Assembly: GCF_017792025.1 (NCBI RefSeq)
Contig: NZ_CP046956.1
Location: forward strand, 1,798,001-1,862,000
Reading direction: 5' to 3'
DNA: 64,000 nucleotides
Source: Sediminibacillus dalangtanensis
GTDB lineage: Bacteria; Bacillota; Bacilli; Bacillales; Amphibacillaceae
Shown here piece after piece: positions 48,654-57,367 of the stretch. The position numbers and the translations under genes are program-made. The notes under the pieces are model-generated. The model saw only the letters and a list, made by a program, of their open reading frames with translations, ran no database searches and was not told where the DNA came from. Positions within the stretch are counted from its first letter, which is position 1. Every line of letters begins with the position of its first letter.

Positions 48654-49699
48654 TGTTTACCAACCGTATGTTCAATATTCTGGTGCCTGTTATTTCAGTA
48701 CTATTGGGCTTGATAGTTGGTGCTATTATCATGGCCGCATTCGGTTACAACCCGCTGAGTGGTTATCAAGCCTTATGGGACGGTTCCTTTGGTGACATTT
48801 ATTACTTCGGAGAGACAGTCCGCCAGGTAACCCCATACATATTTACCGGGTTGGCTGTGGCTTTTGCTTTTCGTAGTGGACTGTTCAATATTGGAGCTGA
48901 AGGTCAAGTCATCGTAGGATGGCTCGCCGCAGTATGGGTTGGTGCCGCTTTCGATGCACCGATGATTATCCATCTGCCTCTGGCGCTTTTGGCAGCTGCT
49001 TTAGCTGGAGCGATTTGGGGATTTATTCCGGGCTTATTGAAAGCCAAACTCGGTGTTCACGAAGTTATTATCACGATTATGATGAACTATATTGCACTGC
49101 ATGTATCGAATGGATTGATACGGTCTGTTTTAAGTGAAAACCAGGATTCTTCCGATCCTATCAAAGAATCTGCTTCGCTTGCATCGAATTGGTTGATGGA
49201 AATGACCAGCTTTTCCCGATTGCATTATGGAATCCTGATCGCCTTGTTTGCAGCAGTTATCATGTGGTTTTTACTAGAAAAGACAAGTGCGGGTTTTGAA
49301 TTGCGATCTGTGGGCTTCAACCAGCATGCTTCCCAATATGCTGGCATGAATGTCGGTAAGAATATCATCCTCGCCATGGTGATTTCTGGAGCGTTTGCGG
49401 GTCTTGGGGGAGCGATGGAGGGACTCGGAACATTTGGTTATATGCCAACACACTCCGCTTTTACCAATCTCGGTTTCGACGGGATCGCGGTTGCGCTTCT
49501 TGGTGGCAATAACGCTTTTGGTGTCGTGCTAGCTGCGTTATTGTTCGGAACACTGAAAATCGGAGCGCTTAATATGCCGACCGCAGCAGATGTTCCTTCT
49601 GAGCTTGTAGAAATCGTGATAGCCCTGATTATCTTTTTTGTGGCCTCAAGCTATATTATTCGCTGGGTGCTGCTTCGTTTTAAGAAGGAGGGAAAATAA
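48650..49699 (+). CDS. nupP: nucleoside ABC transporter permease 1
   Basis: 349-residue integral membrane permease of the BPD_transp_2 type with about eight to ten hydrophobic segments. Motifs include FNIGAEGQVIVGWLAAVW near 80 and the EAA-like SGAFAGLGGAMEGLG near 255. The start overlaps the ATPase stop by 4 bases (ATGA), so the subunits are translationally coupled. Confidence 0.93.
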   Translation: MMFTNRMFNILVPVISVLLGLIVGAIIMAAFGYNPLSGYQALWDGSFGDIYYFGETVRQVTPYIFTGLAVAFAFRSGLFNIGAEGQVIVGWLAAVWVGAAFDAPMIIHLPLALLAAALAGAIWGFIPGLLKAKLGVHEVIITIMMNYIALHVSNGLIRSVLSENQDSSDPIKESASLASNWLMEMTSFSRLHYGILIALFAAVIMWFLLEKTSAGFELRSVGFNQHASQYAGMNVGKNIILAMVISGAFAGLGGAMEGLGTFGYMPTHSAFTNLGFDGIAVALLGGNNAFGVVLAALLFGTLKIGALNMPTAADVPSELVEIVIALIIFFVASSYIIRWVLLRFKKEGK

Positions 49700-50659
49700 G
49701 TGGGTATCCTGGATATTTTGCAATCAATCATTCCTCCAGCAATGTTCTTCTCCGCTCCACTGATTTTTACAGCCCTCGGAGGTGTGTTCAGTGAGCGCTC
49801 CGGTGTCGTCAATATCGGCCTGGAAGGTTTAATGGTAATGGGAGCTTTTGTCGGAGTAGTATTCAACCTTACTTTCGCCGATGTATTCGGTGCTGCTACC
49901 CCATGGATTTCCATTTTGGCTGCAATGGTTGTTTCCGCAGTTTTTTCGCTGATTCATGCAGTTGCATCGGTAACGTTCAGAGCGGATCAGGTTGTGAGTG
50001 GTGTAGCGATCAACTTTCTGGCACTAGGTTTGGGTGTTTTCCTGACCAAACAATGGTATGACAAGGGACAAACAGATATGGTTTCCCAGCCTTTCTATAC
50101 CTTGGATATTCCGGTATTAGGCGATATTCCGGTTCTGGGTCCCCTGTTCTTTCAGAACATGTACCTGACCTCTTACCTTGCCATCATATTAGCGATTATC
50201 GCCTGGTATATTTTGTATAAGACGCCATTTGGTTTGCGATTGCGTTCTGTCGGCGAGCATCCGATGGCTGCTGACACAAACGGGATCAATGTTTATGCAA
50301 TGCGTTACGTGGCTGTCATGATTTCTGGAGCCATGGGCGGACTTGGCGGTTCCGTATTCGCTTTGACGATCGCCTTGAACTTTTCGCAATCAACCATTGT
50401 CGGACAAGGGTTTATGTCACTGGCTGCCGTGATTTTTGGTAAATGGCATCCACTTGGAGCAATGGGGGCAGCATTGTTTTTCGGTTTTGCCCAGAGTTTA
50501 AGTGTGATTAGCTCCAGCATTCCATTGTTAGAAGATGTACCGCAAATTTATTTATTGATTGCCCCGTATGTGTTGACCATTCTGGCCCTCGCAGGATTTA
50601 TCGGCAGGGCGGAAGCTCCGAAAGCAAACGGAGAACCATATATAAAAGGAAGCAGATAA
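49700..50659 (+). CDS. nupQ: nucleoside ABC transporter permease 2
   Basis: 319-residue permease paralogous to its neighbour. It contains VVNIGLEGLMVMGAFVGVVF near 35 and SGAMGGLGGSVFALTIAL near 210, the same EAA-like motif as permease 1. GTG start directly after the previous stop, with AAGGAGGGAAAA as ribosome site inside the upstream gene. It ends the operon before a terminator. Confidence 0.93.
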   Translation: MGILDILQSIIPPAMFFSAPLIFTALGGVFSERSGVVNIGLEGLMVMGAFVGVVFNLTFADVFGAATPWISILAAMVVSAVFSLIHAVASVTFRADQVVSGVAINFLALGLGVFLTKQWYDKGQTDMVSQPFYTLDIPVLGDIPVLGPLFFQNMYLTSYLAIILAIIAWYILYKTPFGLRLRSVGEHPMAADTNGINVYAMRYVAVMISGAMGGLGGSVFALTIALNFSQSTIVGQGFMSLAAVIFGKWHPLGAMGAALFFGFAQSLSVISSSIPLLEDVPQIYLLIAPYVLTILALAGFIGRAEAPKANGEPYIKGSR

Positions 50660-50674
50660 AAATTCACTTTTTAC

Positions 50675-50706
50675 AAACCTGGTATTTGTTACCGGGTTTG
50701 TTTTTC
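50675..50706 (+). terminator. terminator after the nup operon
   Basis: AAACCTGGTA pairs with TACCGGGTTT around TTTGT, followed by GTTTTT. Confidence 0.8.
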
Positions 50707-50802
50707 GTTAAACTAGCTAATACAGGGGAAACCATACATACGAGGATAGTTTTAGGCTAAAGTCGAATGCTATACCTATATTTCGCCAAGGGAGGAAAAT
50801 GA

Positions 50803-52095
50803 ATGGACGTCATTCAAGAAAAACGAGTGGATAAAAAGGGTTACCGTTTACATGTAATTCCTAGTAAAAAATATAAAACAACCAATGTTGTTGTAAAGCT
50901 TAAAGCTGGCCTGGAAAGGGACACGATAACCAAGAGGGCGCTGCTTCCTTACATTCTTCAGCAAGGAACTAACAAGTACCCGAGTGCCCGGGAGCTTCGT
51001 ACAGCGCTTGATGACTTATATGGTGCAGTGCTTGGTGTTGATGGCTCTAAAAAGGGGGAAAACCATGTTATTACTTTACGGTTGGAAACGGCCAATGAGG
51101 CATATTTGGCTACCGATGAACAAATATTAGAACGTGCAGTGGAAATGCTGAGCAGTATTTTGTTCGATCCTAAATCAGACGGAAATAGCTTTGATGCTTC
51201 GATTGTAAGACGAGAAAAGCAAACCTTAAAGCAGAAAATCGACTCGATAATCGATGACAAAATGAGCTATGCAAATATGCGAATGATCGATGAAATGTGC
51301 AAGGATGAAGCATATCGTCTGCATGTACATGGATATGCAGAGGATTTAGAAGACATCAATGAAGAGACCTTGTATCAATATTATCAGAATATGTTGGCGG
51401 AAGACCAAATGGATGTGTATGTTCTGGGAGATGTGTCTGTTGAGAAAGCAGAACGTCTGATTGAATCGGCATTTGCTGATAAACAAAAAGCAAGTTCGCC
51501 AGAGTCGAAAAAGACAATAGTGGAACAATCAGTTGAAGAAGTGAACACAGTCGTGGAAGAACAAAATGTGCAGCAGGCAAAGCTTCATCTCGGTTATCGC
51601 ACCAATATTACGTTTGGTGATCCGCTATATTATGCCTTGCAGGTATTCAATGGATTGTTCGGTGGTTTTCCGAGTTCAAAACTGTTCATGAATGTACGGG
51701 AAAAACACAGTCTTGCTTACTATGCTGCATCCCGTTTTGAAAGCCACAAAGGCTTGCTGCTCGTTTTCAGTGGGATTGCCCCGAAAGATTTTCAGCAGGC
51801 ACGAGATATCATCAATAAACAAATGGTATTAATGAAAGAAGGAGAATTCTCTGAAGAAGAATTAAAAGATACAAAAGACCTGGTTGTCAATCAATTGTTG
51901 GAAACGATGGATCATCCCCAAGGATTGATTGAAATTCTTTACCATCAAGTACTAGCCGAAACGGAAGTTTCACCTGATCAAATGATTGAAAGAGTAAAAC
52001 AAGTGACCAGAGAAGATGTATTACATGTTGGCGAAAAAATTGAACAGGATACCGTGTATTTCTTGACTAGCAAAGGGGGAAGCGGAAATGAATAA
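50803..52095 (+). CDS. ymfF: M16-like peptidase homologue lacking the zinc motif (YmfF)
   Basis: 430-residue member of the M16 fold. Where active M16 proteins have HxxEH it reads LPYILQQGTNKYP, so no catalytic zinc site is visible. The C-terminal half keeps the substrate-binding part, SSKLFMNVREKHSLAYYAASRFES. It starts with ATG 50803 after AAGGGAGGAAAATG. Its end overlaps ymfH by 8 bases, and the pair is likely a heterodimer in which YmfH supplies the zinc; B. subtilis has the same pair. Confidence 0.9.
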   Translation: MDVIQEKRVDKKGYRLHVIPSKKYKTTNVVVKLKAGLERDTITKRALLPYILQQGTNKYPSARELRTALDDLYGAVLGVDGSKKGENHVITLRLETANEAYLATDEQILERAVEMLSSILFDPKSDGNSFDASIVRREKQTLKQKIDSIIDDKMSYANMRMIDEMCKDEAYRLHVHGYAEDLEDINEETLYQYYQNMLAEDQMDVYVLGDVSVEKAERLIESAFADKQKASSPESKKTIVEQSVEEVNTVVEEQNVQQAKLHLGYRTNITFGDPLYYALQVFNGLFGGFPSSKLFMNVREKHSLAYYAASRFESHKGLLLVFSGIAPKDFQQARDIINKQMVLMKEGEFSEEELKDTKDLVVNQLLETMDHPQGLIEILYHQVLAETEVSPDQMIERVKQVTREDVLHVGEKIEQDTVYFLTSKGGSGNE

Positions 52096-53377
52096 AACAA
52101 GCTACGACCAATTAAAAGAAACGCTATATTCAGAGAAGCTTGCCAACGGTTTGCAGGTGTTCCTTCTGCCAAAGCCTGAAATGGCAAAAACATTCGGTAT
52201 TTTTTCCACTGATTATGGTTCCATCGATCAGACATTTGTTCCGCTGGGAGAAAAAGACTTCATAACAGTGCCGGATGGTATAGCCCACTTTCTAGAACAT
52301 AAATTGTTTGAAAAAGAAGATCGAGATGTTTTTCAAGATTTCACCAAACAGGGGGCATCTGCAAATGCCTTTACTTCTTTTACCAAGACAGCTTACTTGT
52401 TTTCCGCTACTAGCAATATTAAAGAAAATGTCACAACGCTGCTTGATTTTGTCCAAGATCCATTTTTTTCTGAACAGTCGGTAGAGAAGGAAAAGGGGAT
52501 CATCGGGCAGGAAATTGAAATGTACAATGACCAGCCGGATTGGCGTTCATTCTTTGGCACGATTCAGAGTCTCTATGAAAACCATCCGGTTCAAGTCGAT
52601 ATTGCCGGAACGGTAAAATCAATCAGTGAGATCACGAAGGATGATTTATACACTTGCTATAATACTTTTTATCATCCTTCAAACATGACTTTTTTCCTTG
52701 CTGGAAACTTTGAGCCGGAAGAAATGATGAAATTGATCAAACAAAATCAGGACGCTAAACAATTTGAACCTGCTTCGGAACTAAAGCGTCAGTTTCCTGA
52801 GGAACCCGAGCATGTAGCAATGAAAAAAAACGTCATCGAGATGCCTGTCTCTGTAGCCAAATGTATGGTTGGGATAAAAGAGCGAACAGATCGAAGTTCC
52901 GACGAAGCTTTCTTAAAGGAAGAATTGCTGACGGAAATGCTGCTTGATTATTACTTTTCCAAAAGCGGTGAATACTATCAGGAATTATATGAAGCGGACT
53001 TGATCGATAACAGCTTCCAATTTGAAACCAACATTGAGCGTTCGTTCGGATTTTCCGTTATCGGGGGGAACACAACAAAACCAGACGAACTAGCTGAAAG
53101 AGTGAAGCAGATGCTCCACGATTTGAAAGAAAATAAACTAACGGAAAAAGAATTCAACACCATGAAAAGAAAAAAAATCGGCCAGTTTCTTCGGGCGATG
53201 AATTCATTGGAGTTTATTTCAAACCAGTTTACCCATTATCATTTGCTAGGCATCGATTTATTCAAAATACTGCCAGTAATTGAAGCCCTGACTGTCAAGG
53301 AAGCAAATAAATTTATGGAAAACTGGGTCGATGAAGACCGCATTTCCGTTTGTCAAATCGTTCCTGAGCAAGGGTGA
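52088..53377 (+). CDS. ymfH: M16-family zinc peptidase (YmfH)
   Basis: 429-residue M16 protein with an intact zinc motif, HFLEH at residues 67-71, and the downstream glutamate in EKEKGIIGQEIEMYNDQP. It overlaps ymfF, consistent with coupled synthesis of two halves of one protease. Substrate unknown; in related systems (AlbE/AlbF, PqqF) such proteins process peptides. Confidence 0.92.
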   Translation: MNKTSYDQLKETLYSEKLANGLQVFLLPKPEMAKTFGIFSTDYGSIDQTFVPLGEKDFITVPDGIAHFLEHKLFEKEDRDVFQDFTKQGASANAFTSFTKTAYLFSATSNIKENVTTLLDFVQDPFFSEQSVEKEKGIIGQEIEMYNDQPDWRSFFGTIQSLYENHPVQVDIAGTVKSISEITKDDLYTCYNTFYHPSNMTFFLAGNFEPEEMMKLIKQNQDAKQFEPASELKRQFPEEPEHVAMKKNVIEMPVSVAKCMVGIKERTDRSSDEAFLKEELLTEMLLDYYFSKSGEYYQELYEADLIDNSFQFETNIERSFGFSVIGGNTTKPDELAERVKQMLHDLKENKLTEKEFNTMKRKKIGQFLRAMNSLEFISNQFTHYHLLGIDLFKILPVIEALTVKEANKFMENWVDEDRISVCQIVPEQG

Positions 53378-53390
53378 AAGGGAAGAAACG

Positions 53391-54113
53391 GTGAATATGA
53401 AAGGTAATTGTCTGATCATTGGGGCAAGTGGAGATATTGGAAAGGCCATCGCTCTGAGGGTGGTGGAAGAAGGCTATCAAGTGCTTTTGCATTACAACGG
53501 TAATAAACAGGCGGTAGATGAACTTGCGTCAACCTTGCCCGACGAGGCGGTACTAGCCGTCCTTCATGGTGACCTGCGCACGAATGAAGGGATCACCATG
53601 TTCTTGCATAAGCTTGATTTACCTGTGGACGCCCTGGTGTTTGCAAGTGGAACTAGTCATATCGGCTTGTTTCAGGATACAGAAGAGGCCATAATGGATG
53701 TGATGCTGACCATGCAAGTAAAGGCATTGTGGATGATCAGCAGACATGTGATACCTTCCATGATTGAAAAACAATCCGGGCATATAGTGGTTGTGTCTTC
53801 GATATGGGGAGATATCGGTGCAAGCTGTGAAGTCGTTTATTCTTCTGTAAAAGGTGCTCAGAACAGTTTTGTGAAATCGCTCGGTAAAGAACTTGCGCCA
53901 AGCGGAATCAATGTTAACGGGATTAGTCCTGGTTTTATCGATACCAGAATGAATGAACATTTTTCTTTCGAAGACAGGCAATCAATAGTATCGGAAATAC
54001 CGGCAAGCAGGGCTGGAAATCCGCAAGATGTCGCCCATGCGGCCGCATTTTTACTGGACTCCCGTTCTAGTTACATTCAAGGAGAAATCATCAATGTTAC
54101 CGGCGCATGGTAA
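53391..54113 (+). CDS. ymfI: SDR-family oxidoreductase YmfI (EF-P modification reductase)
   Basis: Short-chain dehydrogenase of about 240 residues with the nucleotide-binding IIGASGDIGKAIA, an active-site pattern S...YSSVKGA (VVVSSIWGDIGASCEVVYSSVKGAQ has Ser, Tyr and Lys), and the C-terminal ISPGFIDTRMN. B. subtilis YmfI reduces a carbonyl on the EF-P modification to give 5-aminopentanol; I infer the same role from position after ymfF-ymfH. GTG 53391 sits 5 bases after AAAGGGAAG; ATG 53397 is the alternative start. Confidence 0.88.
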   Translation: MNMKGNCLIIGASGDIGKAIALRVVEEGYQVLLHYNGNKQAVDELASTLPDEAVLAVLHGDLRTNEGITMFLHKLDLPVDALVFASGTSHIGLFQDTEEAIMDVMLTMQVKALWMISRHVIPSMIEKQSGHIVVVSSIWGDIGASCEVVYSSVKGAQNSFVKSLGKELAPSGINVNGISPGFIDTRMNEHFSFEDRQSIVSEIPASRAGNPQDVAHAAAFLLDSRSSYIQGEIINVTGAW

Positions 54114-54201
54114 AGGGCTGAAATTCTTCTTCAACTAATGTATAAAGTTCTGCATAAATCAAATGCTAAGCTTGAAAGTTGAGATTGAAGGAGGAAAAAA
54201 G

Positions 54202-54462
54202 ATGTCAGTTCTCGATAATTTTGAATCTTGGAAGGATTTTCTTGGGGACCGTCTTCATCAAGCACAAGGACAGGGAATGGATCAAAACACCATTTCTGAT
54301 CTCGCCTTTGAGATTGGCGGATACTTATCCAAGCAAGTGGATGCTGAAAATGACCAGGAAGCAATATTGCGTGATTTGTGGAACGCAGCTTCTAAAGATG
54401 AACAGCGTGCCATTGCTAATACCATGGTGAAGATGGTCCAAAACGAAGGTACAGGCCAATAA
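54202..54462 (+). CDS. ymfJ: DUF3243 protein (YmfJ)
   Basis: 86-residue soluble protein of the DUF3243 family, function unknown. Conserved stretches are VLDNFESWKDFLGDRLHQA and LAFEIGGYLSKQVDAEN, then LRDLWNAASKDEQRAIANTMVKMV. I chose ATG 54202, preceded by GAAGGAGGAAAA; upstream in-frame starts lack such a site. Terminators follow. Confidence 0.9.
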   Translation: MSVLDNFESWKDFLGDRLHQAQGQGMDQNTISDLAFEIGGYLSKQVDAENDQEAILRDLWNAASKDEQRAIANTMVKMVQNEGTGQ

Positions 54463-54925
54463 CTGATTTTTAAGTAATCAAAAAGCCTGTCGCTACATAG
54501 CGGCAGGCAAAAAGCTTGTAGAAAAACGAGTGTTTTCTACAAGCTTTTTACTTTTTTTTTCTTCCACAAAGACAATTCCCGTTATAAGGATGCAGTACCG
54601 AGAAATCTCAGAGAAGCAGGCTTCCTCTTTTTTGGAATTTTCAAGTAGATGACGTTATGCAAAAATGATTATTGCCTCAGGTTCTTTCCTCTTATTATTT
54701 CTCCTGGTTAAAAGGTTGAATTAAAAAACGATTTGGAGATCACCTAAATGATAAAACTGGTTGGTTTGGTGCTCTTAGGTCGTTTAGGCTGAAAAAATTG
54801 TGGAATTTATAAACAGTAAACCGAATAATGTCCTTTTCTAATTGTGAAAAATCATTTATGATAAGAGTAAATCCATTTATAAACAGAATGAATAGCGTCC
54901 TGTTATAGATGAAGGAGCTTTTTCT
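54463..54925. other. 463-base intergenic region between ymfJ and ymfK
   Basis: After the terminators the remaining 370 bases are AT-rich without a supported gene or a clear promoter, though ymfK must be transcribed from here. Confidence 0.5.
54486..54556 (+). terminator. tandem terminator hairpins after ymfJ
   Basis: First hairpin GCCTGTCGCT / AGCGGCAGGC; second AAAAAGCTTGTAGAAAA / TTTTCTACAAGCTTTTT, a perfect 17-bp stem followed by ACTTTTTTTTT. The second strongly resembles the hairpin after cinA. Confidence 0.8.
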
Positions 54926-55717
54926 ATGGACAAAACCGAATGGTATCTTGAATATGAAATTCAGCATAATCGTCCCGGTTTATTAGGCGATATATCCTCT
55001 TTATTGGGGATGTTATCGATTAATATCATATCGATAAACGGTGTAGAAGATTCTCGAAGAGGGATGCTGCTATTATCAAGACAAGACGAACAGATCACTA
55101 GGTTGAAATCAATTTTGGACACAATGGAAACTATTAATGTGACAAAAATAAGAAAACCTAAGCTCAGAGACAGGTTGGCTGTCAGACACGGCAGGTACAT
55201 ACATAGTGATATTGACGACAAAAAGACATTTCGCTTTGTGCGCAATGAACTGGGTCTTCTTGTCGACTTTCTGGCGGAATTATTTAAAAAAGAGGGGCAT
55301 AAGCTAATAGGCATCAGGGGGATGCCGCGCGTTGGCAAGACAGAGTCGATTGTCGCTTCGAGTGTCTGTGCAAATAAGCGTTGGTTGTTTGTATCAAGCA
55401 CGTTATTAAAACAAACAATTCGCAGCAAATTAATCAAGGATGAATACAACCTGAATAATATCTATATCATCGATGGGATTGTCTCTACCCAGCGTGCAAG
55501 TGAAAAACACTGGGAGTTGGTGCGTGAAATCATGCGTCTGCCAGCTGTGAAGGTAGTGGAGCATCCGGATATATTTGTTCAGCAAACAGAATACAGCTTG
55601 AATGATTTTGATTACATTATTGAGTTAAGAAATGATGAGAACGAGGAAATTAAATACGAACCAATTGAAAAGTCCAAGTTTGATGATAGCGGGGGCTTTT
55701 CCATGTTTGATTTTTAG
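54926..55717 (+). CDS. ymfK: YmfK family protein (DUF3388): ACT-like domain plus P-loop-like motif
   Basis: 263-residue protein of unknown function. The N-terminal 75 residues look like an ACT domain: EYEIQHNRPGLLGDISSLLGMLSINIISINGVE. The C-terminal part has a Walker A-like GMPRVGKTE near residue 132 and hydrophobic strands (NNIYIIDGIV) like a P-loop NTPase, but no Walker B is certain. The length and arrangement match B. subtilis YmfK. GAAGGAG precedes the ATG. Confidence 0.85.
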   Translation: MDKTEWYLEYEIQHNRPGLLGDISSLLGMLSINIISINGVEDSRRGMLLLSRQDEQITRLKSILDTMETINVTKIRKPKLRDRLAVRHGRYIHSDIDDKKTFRFVRNELGLLVDFLAELFKKEGHKLIGIRGMPRVGKTESIVASSVCANKRWLFVSSTLLKQTIRSKLIKDEYNLNNIYIIDGIVSTQRASEKHWELVREIMRLPAVKVVEHPDIFVQQTEYSLNDFDYIIELRNDENEEIKYEPIEKSKFDDSGGFSMFDF

Positions 55718-55732
55718 AATTGGAAGGTGTTT

Positions 55733-56668
55733 TTGACTATGGAAATTGGAGAACGGCTAAAAGAAGCAAGGGAGGCCAAAAATCTCTCGTTAGAAGAAAT
55801 ACAACAGATGACAAAGATTCAGACTCGTTATCTGCAAGCAATTGAAAAAGGAAATTTCAGTGTCATGCCTGGTAACTTCTATGTTCGGGCGTTTATTAAG
55901 GAATATGCCACAGCAGTGGATTTAGATCCGGATGTTTTAATGGAAGAGCACAAAGGCGAGCTTCCGGCTACCAGTGATGAAAGTGCTGTTCAGTACACAA
56001 GGGTGCAGCGTAGCAGAAAAGAAAGCTCTGCGTCCACCAAAAGTCCTGCCGTACTTTCTTTTTTGCCGACCGTTATTGTCGTATTACTGGTGATTGGTAT
56101 CCTTTTCACTGTTTGGTATTTATACCAACAGTCCCAAGGGGATGATCCTAGTCAATCGAATCAGCAGAATGAAGAGCAGGACGAAGTCTATGTTGGCGAT
56201 CCGGATTCTTCTGAAACAGAAGAGAATGACGATAGCGGGAATAATGATGCTGCTGAAGAACAGACAGAAGAGGAAACACAACAAGAGGACTCAACGAATG
56301 AAGAAGAACAAGCAGAGCCGGAACTGAATGTGGTCGATCAGGGCACGCAGGGGAATGATCAGGTGACGAATATCGAACTGGTCAATCCTGGAGAAGATAT
56401 CGTCGTAGAAGTGGCTTCAGAAAGTGACCATTGGCTGGAAATAACTGAAGGTGAAGACAACGACTTGTATAGTGGCATGTTCGGTGAAAGTGAATCTCCA
56501 TTGGAAGAGGATTTATCCGGAGCAGATCAGTTTATGATCCGCTTTGGCAATCCAGAGCCGATTGAAATAACAATCGCAGGCGTTCCGCTGGAAATTCCGG
56601 AAATGTCTAGTAACACGGTACAACGAGTCTTCGTTGAGGTTGTAGACGAAACAGAACAGCAAGAGTAA
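55733..56668 (+). CDS. ymfM: RodZ-like membrane protein (YmfM), HTH plus transmembrane
   Basis: Cytoskeletal/cell-shape protein of the RodZ type. It has an N-terminal Xre-like helix-turn-helix (IGERLKEAREAKNLSLEEIQQMTKIQTRYLQAIEKG), one membrane span (about 105-130), a strongly acidic Gln/Glu linker and a C-terminal DUF4115 beta domain outside the cell. GGAAGG (55722-55727) fits TTG 55733 best; ATG 55739 is the alternative. pgsA follows. Confidence 0.88.
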   Translation: MTMEIGERLKEAREAKNLSLEEIQQMTKIQTRYLQAIEKGNFSVMPGNFYVRAFIKEYATAVDLDPDVLMEEHKGELPATSDESAVQYTRVQRSRKESSASTKSPAVLSFLPTVIVVLLVIGILFTVWYLYQQSQGDDPSQSNQQNEEQDEVYVGDPDSSETEENDDSGNNDAAEEQTEEETQQEDSTNEEEQAEPELNVVDQGTQGNDQVTNIELVNPGEDIVVEVASESDHWLEITEGEDNDLYSGMFGESESPLEEDLSGADQFMIRFGNPEPIEITIAGVPLEIPEMSSNTVQRVFVEVVDETEQQE

Positions 56669-56788
56669 GTTATTGGAATGTCGGGGGCTGTTCCCAGTCG
56701 ATAACTGTCGTCAGTAGACAGTTGTGGTAGGGAATAGTCCTTCTTTTGACTAACAGATTATGTTTACATTGAATTGGAGGATACCATG

Positions 56789-57367
56789 ATGAATATACCT
56801 AACAGAATCACGATGTCACGCATTTTTCTGATCCCTATTTTTATCCTGCTTTTGTCCATCCCGTTTGATTGGGGAAGCTGGGACATCGGTAATCAGGAAT
56901 TGCCTATTTCCCACTTTATGGCAGGTTTGTTGTTCATTTTAGCCTCGACTACTGATTGGGTCGATGGTTTTTATGCCAGGAAGTACAACCTTGTGACCAA
57001 TTTGGGGAAGTTTTTGGATCCGTTGGCGGATAAGTTGCTGGTTGCCTCTGCTTTGATTCTTTTAGTGGAGATGGGAAGCGCACCTGCTTGGGTCGTCATC
57101 ATCATTATAAGCCGTGAATTTGCCGTTACCGGTCTTCGACTTGTAGCTGCAGGAGAAGGGCTTGTTCTTGCTGCAAGCCAAATGGGAAAGCTGAAAACAG
57201 TGTTACAGATTGTAGCTATTTCCGCCCTTTTGCTGCACAATTATCCATTTTCATACCTGAGTTTTCCATTCGGAATCATTTGTCTTTACGCTGCTATGAT
57301 TATAACGATCGTCTCCGGTTACGATTATTTCCGCAAAAATTGGCATGTAATGAGGGATTCTAAATGA
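56789..57367 (+). CDS. pgsA: CDP-diacylglycerol-glycerol-3-phosphate 3-phosphatidyltransferase
   Basis: Makes phosphatidylglycerol phosphate from the CdsA product. The 192-residue membrane protein starts MNIPNRITMSRIFLIPIFIL and has the CDP-alcohol phosphotransferase motif with spaced Asp/Gly residues: STTDWVDGFYARKYNLVTNLGKFLDPLADKL. GGAGGATACC gives the site; ATG 56786 directly before is equally possible. The end overlaps cinA by 4 bases. Confidence 0.95.
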   Translation: MNIPNRITMSRIFLIPIFILLLSIPFDWGSWDIGNQELPISHFMAGLLFILASTTDWVDGFYARKYNLVTNLGKFLDPLADKLLVASALILLVEMGSAPAWVVIIIISREFAVTGLRLVAAGEGLVLAASQMGKLKTVLQIVAISALLLHNYPFSYLSFPFGIICLYAAMIITIVSGYDYFRKNWHVMRDSK

